Assembly (NCBI GenBank): GCA_022316685.1
Contig: JAKJHU010000665.1
Coordinates: 1-64,000, forward strand
Source: Progne subis subis
Lineage: Eukaryota; Chordata; Aves; Passeriformes; Hirundinidae
Direction: 5' to 3'
Length of the DNA: 64,000 nt
Shown here in pieces: positions 21,396 to 32,945 of the stretch (position 1 is the first letter of the stretch; each line of letters begins with the position of its first letter). The translations under genes were made by a program, and so were the position numbers. Under the pieces are notes generated by a model. The model was not told the origin of the DNA, made no database searches, and saw nothing but the letters and a program-made list of their open reading frames with translations.

Positions 21396-21863
21396 TGATG
21401 CCTTCAGTTTTCTCTTCCCTGTGTTTCCCATTCCGTGCTGCCCAGGGTGCAGCTCTGAGCTCACACCCAGGGTCACTCAGCTCTCTGCACACAGCAGCCA
21501 CACAAAACAAATCCTGCTCCTGCTGCACACCAAGGACAACTGGGACAAGTGTTCAGCCCAAAAGCACAAACAACGGTGGCTGGAGGGAGAAAACAAGAAG
21601 GATGGGACTGAAGAACCTGGAGCTGGAATTGGACAATTCAACCCCAATGTACAGATGGGCCAAAACTTATCAAAGTGTGAGACCTCGTGACCGTTTGTCC
21701 ATTTTGTGTCCATTTTGTGTCCATTTTTTGTCCACCTTGTGTGTGTCCCTGCCCAGACTCTTGTCCTGCCCAAGGTGGATCCTTAAAGGCCTTTCAATAA
21801 ATCTCTGTGTTATTCTCCAGCTCTGTCCAGTCTCTGCTCCAGCTCAGCATTCCCAAGGCGTCA
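21396..21863 (+). mobile_element. Solo LTR-like copy (11-bp-array LTR family, copy 1)
   Basis: The first of three related copies in the window (others at 40342-40870 and 57669-58402). The shared part begins TGATGCCTTCAG, includes CCAAAAGCACAAAC, and ends after AAGGCCTTTCAATAAATC and CTCCAGCTCTGTCC. AATAAA at 21796-21801, with a short CT-rich tail, is the usual LTR polyadenylation layout. The internal 11-bp unit (ATTTTGTGTCC) occurs about three times at 21700-21735. TGATGCC at the left and GGCGTCA at the right could be retroviral terminal inverted repeats. No clean target duplication was found, so the exact ends are uncertain. A 173-codon frame across it is not a gene. Confidence 0.8.
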
Positions 21864-21967
21864 TTTCAGGGATGTTTAAACTGTGATTGACACCAAATCC
21901 CAAAGGCTCGAAAAGCTTCCCCCTGACTTGGCATTGTCTGAGGTGACCAGCTGTTGGAACACGGAAA
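21864..21967. other. Short spacer between LTR and CR1
   Basis: About 100 bp of unique DNA joining the LTR-like copy to the next CR1 fragment. Confidence 0.5.
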
Positions 21968-22158
21968 TATTCAGGCTGGGGAAAGGCACCTGAAATCCAA
22001 GACCAACCGTTAACCCAGGCCACCACTGACCCATGTCCACAAGTGCAGCATCCACACGACTTTTTAGGGATGGGACTCCACCACTGCCCTGCGTAGCAGT
22101 GCCAGGGCTGGACAACCCTTTTCCACAAAGGAATTTTTCCCCGTATCCAACCCAACTA
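21968..22158 (-). mobile_element. CR1 LINE fragment
   Basis: AGACCAACCGTTAACCCAGG, CCATGTCCACAAGTGCAGCA, GGGATGGGACTCCACCACTG, GCTGGACAACCC and GAATTTTTCCCCGTATCCAA follow the 'taacccagcactgcc...ccatgtccctaagtgcc' CR1 subtype in order, sense minus. Confidence 0.87.
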
Positions 22159-23416
22159 TGGGCTAGGAGATATTGTGATATAGCAGATTATTATGGAAGT
22201 TGTGTGTCAGACACCCTCTCCTGGAACATCTGCCTGTCTGGGAAAGAAGGGAAAAAAATCAGGGAATTTTTTTTCACCTCTCTGACCCAAATCCTACTGA
22301 AGATCTTGCTGACGATTCACTGAAGTCACCAAAACATTTTGTATTTTCCCCTGGAACGAGATATTGGGCTGTCCATCCCTAAATAATGACATTCCAGGTG
22401 GGAGAGGAATCTGAGGAGAGCAGTGGAAAAAGTTGGGCTGAAAATTAACACCTCACCTGCCATAAATATGTAGGGAAAAAAAACCAAACTTAAGAACTTA
22501 GTAATTATAAAGGATGAGAACCGGGCTGTGATTAAAGGCAAGATGGGGAGTTCTTTCAACATTTTTTACTGTACAGAAAGTGGAAATTAAATGATTTTTT
22601 AATTCTGAACAAGCAATCAATAATTACCAAGTGTTACCACAGTTATAACATCTGCACACAAAACATCAATTAGCTCAATTAGTAAGTGGAGGCTCTCTGG
22701 AGGTTTTTGCCTCATTCCCATGAAAAAATCCTCTTTAATTGTCCCATTTGTCCAAAGACAAACTCCAGGACTCTCCTTGCCCAGCAATTCCCAGCCTAAG
22801 CCTGATTTAGGCGGCTTTTTAGGAGCTTTCCCAAAGGGACCAAAGGTTGGGAGATCAGGACATTGCCAGGGAAGGTCCAGTCAGGAAGGAAGGCTGTGGC
22901 GATGTAATTAATTCAACACTTAACGACTGGGCAGGCACACAGCAGCAATCCATGGATCTCTCCAAGGATCTGGAAGCATCTGTGAAGAAATTCCACATTC
23001 TGCTTCCTTCCCTCGCTGTCGGTGTGGAGTTCATACATGGATTTTTGGCCAAGATAGACTTTTCCAGGCCTGAGATAGCAGAGAGGAAAAGGAGAGGCAG
23101 AGAGCAGGGAAACTCCCACGAATGTGTCATCCAAACCCAGATAAAATTTCTTGTGACACCAGAACTATACTTATAATTACAGCTATAATTAGAATTCTGA
23201 TCAGACATATTCAGCGTCCTCCAGCTACTCTTATCCTTGGTGTGATGGACATGAGACCCGCAGGAATGTCACTGCCATAATGGGAAGGGAAACAGGAGCA
23301 TTAAATTATTTATTCACAGCTTTTCACAGAAAAAAAAAAATTACAGGGTCTACAAGATGGATTCTATCCCAAATCCTTGTCATATGATCTCATCCCATTT
23401 TTGAGAAATAAAAGGG
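22159..23416. other. Unique DNA, no recognisable gene
   Basis: 1.26 kb, AT-rich between 22480 and 22700. Frames up to 117 codons (22855-23208, minus) have no domain. An A run of 11 precedes TTACAGGG near 23341. Confidence 0.5.
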
Positions 23417-23672
23417 CCACAGAATCCCAGAATGATTTGGGTTGAAAGGGACCTTTAGGGTCCTCTTTTCCAACTTCTTCACTTTCCACTGTCCCAGGTT
23501 GCTCCCAACCCTGTCCAGCCTGGCCTTGGATACTTCCAGGGGTCTAGGAGCAGCCACAACTTCTCTGGGAAACCCATTCCTGGCCCTCCCCACCCTCACA
23601 GCCAAGAATTCCTTATCAATATCCCATCTATCCCTGCCCTCTGGCATTGGGAAGCCATTCCCTGTGTCCTGG
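23417..23672 (-). mobile_element. CR1 LINE 3' fragment
   Basis: CCACAGAATCCCAGAATGAT, TTTGGGTTGAAAGGGACC, TGCTCCCAACCCTGTCCAGC, GGGAAACCCATTCCTGGCCC and TATCCCTGCCCTCTGGCATT in order, sense minus. It reaches the 'cattccctgtgtcctg' part. A good, moderately diverged copy. Confidence 0.92.
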
Positions 23673-26600
23673 GAGAATTGTACACGGTGGATGGATGGAC
23701 ACGTAACGAAAGCTGTCGAGGAGAAAATATTTTAGGGATAGATTAGATTTGGGTTTAGGAGTTTGGGGTTTTTCATGGAAGTTATATCCATACACATAGA
23801 GCAGGACATTCCTGAGGTGGGATTTCTCTACATGAACCAGCTTTTAATGTGCCCTACGGAAAATCCTGCCTGTTACAGCCCAGAGAGCAGAAGAGCAGCA
23901 ATTGAGCTTAAAATTCCTAATGTTCTGCTTTGTCCACATGCACAGGGTCCAGACTAGAAGCCAAATCCTTAAAAAAGTTCCAGCCATGGCTCTTCCTCAG
24001 CCTCAAACCCATCCATTATTCCTCTTGGGTTTTGTTTTCTGGGGTTGTTTTCAGGTTTTTGTTTGTTTGTTTGTTTTTAGCATGGGAAGGTTATTAAATT
24101 CCTTCCCAATAGTTCAAGGAGATTGGAAAAAATCCTAATGGGGGGGGTGGTTCCCTCGGAGCAGGGAAGGCTGGTGGTGATGCAACATGGAATCTGTAGA
24201 GGAGGGAAGGCCAGTGATGCCAGAAGTAAGGAAAAAGGAGAAAATGTTCTTCTTTACGGGGTGGAAGTTAGGGAAGGAGAACGCCTAGGTCAGGATGCGC
24301 AGGGGATGCTCCGGAAGCGTTGCTGGTTATCCCGGTTTGTGCTGAGGTTGGGTGCCAGGGTGGATCCAGCAGGGAGGTTTACGGTGTCTGAACTGTGGAC
24401 ACAACTTCAGCCAGAAATTACTGTAAAACAAGAGATTCCAGCTGGCCAGAACCACTCCGTCATGTTTGCAGAAGGGTTTTTAACGGGTTTTTAAATTTCA
24501 AATTTACTTTTCCTCGTACGACGCCCATGGGGCGACATTGATCATTCCTGACTGGGGGAATCTCCAAATTTCCATCGGCTGAGAAGTTCCTTTGATGCAC
24601 AACTGATGCTGCTTTTATGGATAGTGATTTTTTTTTTTTTTTCCCCCCTGAGTGCCTTGATTTTTCCTCTTGGCACTCAGGAAAACATCATCCCTCCCCA
24701 CAACATTTCTCTGCCCTGGCAAGGACCGTGACATCGGGCCTCAGAGCCAGGGGTGTGGCCTAATTTATTCGATTCTTCTCTCTTTCCTCCTCTTGTTCCC
24801 GAGCATTAATTGTGTGGGGACTGGGGCAGGAGCAGCGTGTGCTCTGGAGGCTGCCAAATCCAACGGATCCAGCCAAGTGAAAAAATAAAAAGGTCGGGTT
24901 CAAAAGTCTAAGCGAGGGAGCCGCGGGTTTTCCGATGGCTTTGACATCTCAAAGGGTCTGATGGATGTTTCCTTTGTTTGTTCTGTGACCACGCAGAAGT
25001 ACTATAGAAATTCAGGCAAATCCCATGATCTCCTCCCTTTGGCTGATACAGGGCTAGCGTAGCTGGGATTATTTATCCTGGTTTATTATTCCTTGGGCCA
25101 CATCAAAAGCTCGTCCTTCCCTCTGACGAGCGCCCTTGACGCTCTTTCAAGACGTGAAATACACACAATCCGCAAACAACTTTCTCCCGTCACCCCTGCG
25201 ATATGCTGTGGGAAAAATAAATTATAAGGAGCTGCGATTCTCCACCCAGAGCTCCACCAGGGAGCCCTGAAAACAATTTGCCTCTTGCTTCTTAATCCGA
25301 AGCCTAAGAGCAAATCTGTCCTCTGGATTCAGCGTGAGTCAGAGCCCGCTGCAGATAAAAGCGGGTGTGGCGGTGGAAGGAGGGCGGGCAGGAAACAGAT
25401 GTGTCTGTGGGGTTTCTGTCTGTCTGTGGTGTGAGCTCGGGGGCCCTTGATGAAGGTCTGGGACAGCTCTTTAATTGCTGTGAATTGAGGCTGAGTTTAC
25501 TCCGATTTACCCAGCAGAGCGCCGACCCCTTTTCTGTTTGCACGGATCGGTCAGATTCCGAATTTCCACGTCTCCAAAGAGCCAAGCCCATCTCCTTTTG
25601 GGCTGTCCGTCTCCAAGTGAAAGCTCACTTTAAATCACTGCAATCACCTCCTTGGTTAAATTAATTCATGAAATCAATTTTGTTTTGTGAAGGGAGGGAG
25701 ATTTCAGGCAGGAGGCTAAAAACCCCCACCTGGGAATTCAGCAGCAGCCGGGTCTCCTTTGCTGTACTCCAAGCAGCAAAAAAAAGAAAAAAGAAAAATA
25801 AATTGTCAAAATAAAGAGGCACTTTCTTTCCACAAGGCATCAGCATTGGAAAACAATGGGATAATTGGTTTCCTTCAGGAAGGAGAAGGTAGAGGCTCTC
25901 AGTCCTGCTTCCCCAAATCTCCAGCTGCCCCTTGGAAAAGGTTTCCGTGCATGTTCGATGATTATCCCATCAGTGGGGAGGACGCTGGGAAGCACCTGAT
26001 GAAGAAACACGGGAAGATCCAAACTAAACAGAAGTGGGAGCAGAGGAGCCAGCTCTGCAGAACATTGGATAACTGCAGCCTTTAATTTTTAAAGGAAAAT
26101 TTTCCACTTCTTCAGTGAAAGGTCACATCTGGCAAACATTGCGAGAGTGTTAACAATTAGAAAAATGAAATATCTTTGCCTTCAATTTTAGTTGACAAAA
26201 TAAATACGAGAATTCCATTGATCCTTTTAACAGACCATTGTATTATTCTTTGGGATATAGTGAATTTCCAACCTGATCCAATTAAAGGGAATGAAGGTTG
26301 AATGGCAAATCACGAGGCCTTTCCCACTTTGCTTCCAAAAAAACCTCTCGTAAATACCTCAAGGAATTGCTTTTATCCTCTGGTGACTCAACGGGATCCC
26401 CATAAAAATCGAGAGCCACGTTTTAGATGGGATGTTTTACATGGATGGGCACCAGTGCTGGGACCTGTAACAGGGAGCTTTTGTAGGGAATTTATTCCCT
26501 TTCCCAGGGAATTATCCCGTATTTTCCTGTAACGCCTTGGAGATGGGGCAAGGTGAGATGGGAATTACTTCCCGTGCCTTGGAACTATGGTGTTGTCTTG

Positions 26601-26945
26601 GGCCTCATCGTAGGTGGTCCAAAAAGTCATTTTTGATGTTGACTCAGGAGAAATAAGATCCAATTCCCTTGGTTGTTCTTGTCTGTGCTCCATCATTTCG
26701 GCGGAATTTTTCCAGAGCATCCCAAGTCTTCCCCGAGCTGAAGGAATTTCTCTGATGCTTTGCTAAAAGGAGTTGTGGGGGGGGGGGGGGGTGTTTATCA
26801 CCGTGTGCCTCGGAGGAGGAAGAAAATTCCACCAAAACCTAAATGCAGTCGTTATTTATCCGCTTCCATCCCAGATTCCCCGGTGTCCTAAGCCGGGTGT
26901 CTCTGGTCCGTTGTGGTGACGGAGATGTGGCAGCACAGGAACATC
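23673..26945. other. Unique DNA, 3.3 kb, no recognisable gene
   Basis: No transposon recognised. It contains a short GTTT run (24060-24077), a T run at 24629-24642 and a G15 run at 26777-26791. The stretch 24890-25370 keeps many CpGs and mixed composition, unlike its surroundings, and could be conserved non-coding DNA. The longest frames are 123 codons (24123-24494) and 108 codons (25759-26085), without domains. Confidence 0.5.
26777..26791. repeat. G15 homopolymer
   Basis: Fifteen consecutive G flanked by GTTGT and TGTTTATC. The length is likely to vary between reads and individuals. Confidence 0.95.
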
Positions 26946-27268
26946 CCAGAGCATCCCAGGATGGTTTGGGTTGGAAGGGAATTAAGGATCATCCTTTTCC
27001 ACAGGTGGGAACACCTTCCATTATCCCAGGGTGATCCAAGCCCCAGTGTCCACTTCCAGGGATCCAGGGGCAGCCACAGCCTCTCTGGGCACCCTGAGCC
27101 GGGGCCTGCCCACCCTCACAGCCAGGAATTCCTTCCCAATATCCCACCTGAACATTCCCTCTCATCCTGTCCCTCCATCCCTTGTCCACACCTTCCCTGT
27201 TGGCACCTTCAGGTCCTGGATTGCCACAATTAAGTCACTCCAAAATCTTTTTTCTCCAGACTGGAAAA
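26946..27268 (-). mobile_element. CR1 LINE 3' fragment
   Basis: GGATGGTTTGGGTTGGAAGG, AAGGATCATCCTTTTCCACA, CAGGGGCAGCCACAGCCTCT, CACAGCCAGGAATTCCTTCC and, further in, CCTTCAGGTCCTGGATTGCC and TTTTCTCCAGACTGG. Sense is minus. A small deletion removes most of the 'ccaacctggccttggac' part (AGCCCCAGTGTCCACTTCC). Confidence 0.92.
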
Positions 27269-28372
27269 ATTTTCCTGTAGTAATGCGCAACGTTTTTTGT
27301 CCCATCTACAAAATTCCATTTCTGTTTTATGAGCAGGATTGATTTCCGATGGAAAGAAAAAAAAATTATTCCGTATTTGATTGCACATTCTCCGTTCTGG
27401 AATTTCTTCCAGAATCTCTTTAAAATACGCTGGTTTTCCATCAGCTTTCTTGTTTGTAGCTCTTGAACATGAGGAAATAGAAGATCAAGAATCAAATCTG
27501 GGCCATGTAAGTCTTACAGAACTTATAGAAAACGTAAATATTTTTAGAAGGCATTAAATTTTTCCTTGAATATGTCGCACAGAGTTTCTTTTTTTTTCTC
27601 ATAGGTTTCTCACTGATAAATAAACACCAAAGCACTGAGGAAACTTTGGAATCCTCAAAATATCTTTTGGGAAATAATTATCTTGATTTCACTCAACGAG
27701 AGACAACATTGTTTATTTTTATTGAATTTTTTTTCCTTTATTTGACATTGGTTTACTTACGCAGGAATACCCAGAAATACATAAAATAAAATGAGCTGAA
27801 AAAGCTTTTTTTTGTTTTGATTTGTAATGGGGAAAGATTTGTGAGTTGAAAAAAATAAATAAACGGATAAATAAATAAAGCTGCAATGCACTTTGCTCTT
27901 TGAAACATTCCCTGAACTTTTTGTGGAGTGACAGCAAGAGGAATATAAGGAAAATGGGTTAAGAAAAAGTCATTTCAACCACTGCATGGAAGTTCAGCCC
28001 CTTGCAGAATCTGCCTAGCTAAACCCACCCATGGTCTGCAGGTACAGCGTCAATCCCACAATACTTCCTCCCCTCCAACCTTTCATTTCCATCTGGAATT
28101 TCTCCCAGAACATTTTAACTCTTTTCCTTGATCCTGGAGCAACGCTTTGATTGCTTGCAGCTGACTAAAGCTGAAGACAAGACATGGAATAGCATCAGAG
28201 GGAACCGAGCTGGAAGAGCTGGACCTGGAATGCTGTAACACATCGGGATTATCCCTGAGGGTTTGGGAGCTTTTCCATGCCTGATGGAGCAGCAGGATGA
28301 ACTCAGTGTCCTGGAGAAAAATCCACGGGCCTCCAATCTGGATGGCATTCCGCAGTTCTGGCCAGAGAAATT
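27269..28372. other. AT-rich unique DNA
   Basis: 1.1 kb, strongly AT-rich from 27480 to 27960, with a TAAATAAA-rich patch at 27849-27880. The longest frames are 86 and 72 codons on the minus strand. Nothing is recognised. Confidence 0.5.
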
Positions 28373-28524
28373 CTGGATGGGCCATCCCTGGAAGTGTCCT
28401 GGAGGTGTTGGACAGGGCTTGGAACAACCTGGGACAAATGGAAGGAATCCCTGCCCATGGCAGGGAGAGGAACTGGATAATCCTTAAGGTCCCTTCCAAC
28501 CCAAACCATTCTGGAATTCCGGGA
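28373..28524 (+). mobile_element. CR1 LINE 3' end
   Basis: TGGATGGGCCATCCCTGGAA, GTTGGACAGGGCTTGGAACA, CCTGGGACAAATGGAAGG, CCTGCCCATGGCAGGGAGAG and TAAGGTCCCTTCCAACCCAA end at CATTCTGGAATTCC. Sense is plus. It preserves almost the whole 3' 150 bp. Confidence 0.92.
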
Positions 28525-29056
28525 TCCGTGCAAGGTAAAGAAGCAGGCTCACCCCAAAAAAAGGAAACAGGCACATCCCTTTCACCTTCAGCCAACTGAG
28601 AACAAAAGTCTGATTCCAGAGTTTGGGATGACCTCCATTCCCACACACATTCCCAGCCATATCCCGGACTCTCCACGCCCCACCCAATTCATTGGTGCCT
28701 TTGGAACAGCCAAGCCTCAGCCTCGCTCGGCCTCCTGCACATCCCGATCCTCTCCTCCTCTGCCAACCTTTCCTTGGCACTCCCATCCCATCAAAATCCC
28801 GTTTTGTTCCTGAAAACTCCCAGCTGCCCCATCTCCAGCCCACCAGTGCATCCCAAGTTTGGGCCCTTCCTTCAAGAAGCAGCCACCATTCCACGGACTC
28901 TCCCCATTTTCAGAGATCATTCCCAAGGTGTATCACTGCAGAACAAATACTCCCGATATTTTGTTGGGAAGAGCTAAAAGGTCAAGCGCTCTGATTTATT
29001 TTCCTGTTACAATTCCCTGACAGAATTCCCACTTCTCTGCTTATCCTGCCAGCAGA
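28525..29056. other. Unique DNA between CR1 copies
   Basis: About 530 bp, C- and T-rich between 28700 and 28900. A 136-codon minus frame (28484-28894) overlaps the CR1 and has no domain. Confidence 0.5.
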
Positions 29057-29155
29057 GAATCACAGAATCCTAAAAATGTTTGGACTGGGAGAGAATTTAA
29101 GGATCACCTCATTCCAACCCCCTTCCATGGGCAGGGGCACCTTCCACTGGAGGAG
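29057..29155 (-). mobile_element. CR1 LINE 3' end, short
   Basis: AATCACAGAATCCTAAAAAT, TTAAGGATCACCTCATTCCA, ACCCCCTTCCATGGGCAGGG and CACCTTCCACTGG, sense minus. Only the last ~100 bp of the element are kept, an extreme 5' truncation. Confidence 0.88.
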
Positions 29156-30295
29156 GTTATATTATGTTGGAATAAAGGATTTTTAAGCAGCAAATCAATT
29201 TTAATTAGAGGCAATTCCTTCATTAAACCAATTATAGACAGCTAATCCTATGTGGAAAATCAGCATATTCCTATTTAGAATAAATGGGGAAAAAAGAACA
29301 TTATGTTTTTTCCATCAGATGAGAATGAGACACAAAAATATTTCTTTCTCTGAAGGCATCTCAAAAATCCCAAAATATCCTTAATGAACAGAAAATCCTT
29401 ATTTGGTTTGAGACAAAGGTGATGTTGCTCTAATTCTAAAGGATTTTTTAAAAACTGAAAATATATTTTTAAAACATATTTTTGGAGCTGGAAATAGAAA
29501 ACCTTCCATTAACAACGCTGGAATGAGACATTTATAAAATTAAACTCTTCTATTTATTGAAACAAAAGTCAAAGGGATTTAATTACATTATTTTAATTGT
29601 ATAAAAACTTTGGCCTGGTAATTATATTTCCATATTTTCCAGGCGGGAAGCTGAGATTTCCTACGGAAAGTCTGAGGAGTAGAATTGTCTTAACCCTGCG
29701 TCTGAACAACACCCGGCACAATCAGAACCTCCTTTATTATCCAGGTTTGGGGCAAAAATATCCAAGGAAAAAAAACATGGTTATAGGGTTTGACTTCACG
29801 TGCATCCACAAATAAAAACCTTGAGTGGAAAATAAGTCGGGAAATCTCCCTCATCCCTGACTTTGGGAATGTTCTCTTGGGTCGGTGTTAGATCTTGGAC
29901 TGGGCACAAGGATCCTGAGATAAGCTGGGATCACAACCACGGAGATCCAGGATTGCTCCAGAGCTTCGGGGATATAAAACCAAGTTTTATCTGGATAATG
30001 TGGCTTTTTTTTGGGAAACGGATTGGGAATCACGGTTGGAAATCCTCTGCCACGTCTCTTGTTTTCTCTGCTGATAAGAGCTGGAACCTGGCAGTTTCCT
30101 TCCAGCTCTTCACGAGATCCTTCCATCCCTGAGAGAGCTCTGAATCCATGAAAACATCTGGAGTGCGCCTGAATGCTGGGAACGACAAAGTTATGCAGAA
30201 CGACCAGAGGAGGAATTTGTTTATGCCTTCAGATTGGCATCAAAAATAAAATAAAATCCTTGGAAATCCAAAGAGGTAACAGGGAGATCGCAGTA
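29156..30295. other. AT-rich unique DNA, no recognisable gene
   Basis: 1.1 kb, strongly AT-rich to about 29620, then balanced. Frames are no longer than 91 codons. No repeat is recognised. Confidence 0.5.
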
Positions 30296-30550
30296 TGATG
30301 GAATTACGGAATGGGTTGAGCTGGAAGAGACCTCTTAAGGATCATCCCATTCCACCCCTGGCGTGGGCAGTGACACCTCCCATTATCCCAGGATGCTCCA
30401 AGCCCCTTCCAGCCTGGCCTTGGACACTTCCAGGGATCCAGAGGCAGCCACAACTTCTCTGGGAACCCTGTGCCAGGGCCCAAGCGCCCTCAGAGGCAGG
30501 AATTCCTTCCCAATATCCCACCTGAACCTCTTCTCTGTCAGTGGGAAGAT
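30296..30550 (-). mobile_element. CR1 LINE 3' fragment
   Basis: GATGGAATTACGGAATGGGT, CTCTTAAGGATCATCCCATT, CAGCCTGGCCTTGGACACTT, CAGAGGCAGCCACAACTTCT and CAATATCCCACCTGAACCTC in order, sense minus. It ends near the 'cagtgggaag' point. Confidence 0.92.
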
Positions 30551-30837
30551 GCTCTCCAGTTCAGTCCCATTTCGGGAAACAAGGATTTGGGAACAGTCTC
30601 TGTCCATCTGTCAGTCAGGAGACACTGCCTGAGCATTGTGTTTGTGGGAATGTTCAGGGGAAGGAATCATGAAGAGAGCAAATAAAAAATCCTGGCCTTC
30701 GAAACAAGGGATTTAATCCTTGGTCGTTGGTTGTCCAACAGAGCCTGAAGGATTCAAACCCAAAGAAAACCTAAAACCTGCAAGGAAATAAGATGGAAAA
30801 CAAGGCAGCTCTTTCATCCCGTGTTTTTGGGGTTTGG
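30551..30837. other. Unique spacer
   Basis: Nothing recognised between the CR1 copy and the T/G-rich tract. Confidence 0.5.
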
Positions 30838-31013
30838 CGTTTTTTTTAATGGTGTGTTTGGTTGGTTGGTTGGTTTGTTTGGGTTTTTTTGTTTTGGTTT
30901 GGGTTTTTTGTTTGTTTTTTCGTGTTTTGGTTTTTTTGTGGGTTTTTTTGTTTGTTTTTTGGGGTTTTTTTTTTGGGGGGGAGGGGTTTGGTGTTTTGTT
31001 TTTTTTTTTTTGA
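30838..31013. repeat. T/G-rich low-complexity tract
   Basis: About 175 bp of T and G only, apart from a few bases. It starts as GGTT repeats and passes into TTTTTTG words, with GGGG and GGGGGGGAGGGG near 30961-30986. Opposite-strand frames (KNPKQK-type and WFVWFF-type) are compositional. Confidence 0.95.
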
Positions 31014-31195
31014 GTTAACCACTCTGACTTCCATAAAATCCGAGCACTGACTTCGGTGATCCAGAACCAGGGAAAGCCTCAGGACCTGCTCTGGAGACAA
31101 TTTTCCAGGGAATTTTCCAGAACAAAGTGAAAGCTGGGCTCTGCAGTGAATTTCAGCAGCACTCTGTCTTGGTGAGGCACGGTGGGACCTGGCCA
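31014..31195. other. Unique spacer, possibly a decayed CR1 upstream part
   Basis: The sequence just before 31196 may be decayed CR1, but I cannot align it with confidence. Confidence 0.4.
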
Positions 31196-31250
31196 AAGGC
31201 TGGACTTGATCTTGGAGGTCTTTTCCCACCTTAATGATTCCATAATTATC
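31196..31250 (+). mobile_element. CR1 LINE 3' terminal remnant
   Basis: GGCTGGACTTGATCTTGGAG, GTCTTTTCCCACCTTAATGA and TTCCATAATTA match the 'ggacttgatgatcttggaggtcttttccaaccttaatgattc' type of CR1 end, sense plus. Confidence 0.8.
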
Positions 31251-32444
31251 ACATCAGAGGATGATCAGATCCTCAGTCATCAGAACTCCAAGAGCACGGA
31301 TTGGTTGGATACTTTGAGGAAATAATGTCTTGACAGATTTTGTCAGGATAAACTCAGCTTTATCAGTAGTCTGAAGTTTAAACCTTTCATATTCAGTGTG
31401 TCCAACTCCTTGGAGGCTCCGGAATTCTAAATCCTTCCCAGAAAATTGAGTTCCCACTTGGACAACTCCTGCCTCCAATTAATGGGAAGAAAATAATTTT
31501 CCTTGCTTCGCCATCCCTGCTAACATTAAAAACCTGTTTGCATCTCCCAGTGAAACTTTATATAACATTTTAAAGGTCACAGTTTGTCGGTGGACGCCTT
31601 TTGTATAAAATATGACTTTGTGTTGGCAGCCCTGTCCTGAAAAACGCTGTTTTCCTGTAACTCCTCTAAGGAGCAGGAAGGACATTAGGGCTGGATCCTG
31701 CTTTGGATTTAAAACTAATAATCCCCATCCCACTTTTTGTAAAACTTGTGACTCGTTTCACTCAGCTAATTGAAAAATTCACCTTTTTAAGTGCTCTGCA
31801 ATTTCATTTTCTTCCAGGACAGAAACCCTGAGGATTTATTTTTCGACTCAAAAAATGGGAGGTCAAGACTTTCCCACTGTAAGGAGAATTTTGCTGCTCA
31901 AACACAGCAATTGAAGAACACCAGATTATCCCGGAGCCAAATAATCCTGTTTTCCTGGAGGTTTTATCCTCCTTGCTCCTGAATTCATCCAGGTCTGGTG
32001 ATGGGTTTTGGAGCGTTTTCCGTGGAGATTTACTGGGAAGAGTTTCAGATTAAAGAGGGGGAATAATAAAAGGTATTTGTCCGTGAATATGGGAAGTGAT
32101 GATCCCAACAGGAGCAACAACATCCTGGAACAAAGGAGTGTGAGATGAGGATCTGGGAAGATCCTAAACATGAAATAGGAGAAAAAAATATCCGTTGCAT
32201 TCAAATAATTTGTTGATAACTTTTGAAATTATCAATTATTAGAAGTGGTCCTGTTAACAGGGACAGGGATCTGTAAAATCCAGGATTTCTGTACACAATT
32301 CCAACTTTAGGAGGAGCGAACACACACGAACGGGAATTAACAAACAGAACCATGGTCTTCTGGAAACCTGAGAATTTGCTTAGATTTCCCTCTAATTTCC
32401 AAGTCCAAGCCACCATTCCTCACCACACAACCCCAATTCCCAAT
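31251..32444. other. Unique DNA, no recognisable gene
   Basis: 1.2 kb of moderate AT content without a recognised repeat. The longest frames are 84 and 92 codons on the minus strand, without a domain. Confidence 0.5.
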
Positions 32445-32601
32445 ATGATGGAATTCTGGATGTTGGAAGAGATGATCCACCCCAAACCCCTGCTTAGAGC
32501 AGCCCGCTCAAGGCCGTGTCCCATTGGGTTTTGATATCTCCAGGAACGGAGATTCCAAAACCTCTCTGGACAATCTGTCCCTGTGTCCAAACACCCTTCC
32601 C

Positions 32602-32648
<47 letters not shown>

Positions 32649-32945
32649 ATAAATTCCAAGTCCATGTGGAATTTTGTGCATCATTTCATGCCTCTTGTCC
32701 TCTCACTGCTCACGGAGGAATAAAATTTGATTCCAGATCTTTTATTCTCTCTTTATAATTAATTTTTCCCTCTGATAAGAACCTCCTGGACTTTCCTTTC
32801 TCCAGGCTGAATTCCCAGTTTTTCCAGCTTCTTTTCGTATGACTGATGCTCCCTGAATAACTTTTGTGGCCCTTCGTTGGACTTGCTGCAGCTTTTCCAT
32901 GTTTTTTCCTGGTCTGGGGAGTTCCAGATGTGTCCTCCCCACTGC
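32445..32945 (-). mobile_element. CR1 LINE 3' fragment, about 500 bp, with an internal A41 run
   Basis: The longest CR1 piece in the window, sense minus. Blocks in order: ATGATGGAATTCTGGATGTT, GAGCAGCCCGCTCAAGGCCG, TGATATCTCCAGGAACGGAG, CCTCTCTGGACAATCTGTCC; then 41 A at 32605-32645; then TTCCAAGTCCATGTGGAATT, CATGCCTCTTGTCCTCTCAC, TTTCTCCAGGCTGAATTCCC, TGGACTTGCTGCAGC and TTCCAGATGTGTCCTCCCC. The blocks on both sides of the A run are in consensus order, so the run sits inside one element. It probably grew from the A-rich 'agtaaagaa' position rather than marking a junction. Confidence 0.88.
32605..32645. repeat. A41 homopolymer inside CR1
   Basis: Forty-one consecutive A. The true length may differ because such runs are hard to sequence. 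Confidence 0.95.
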
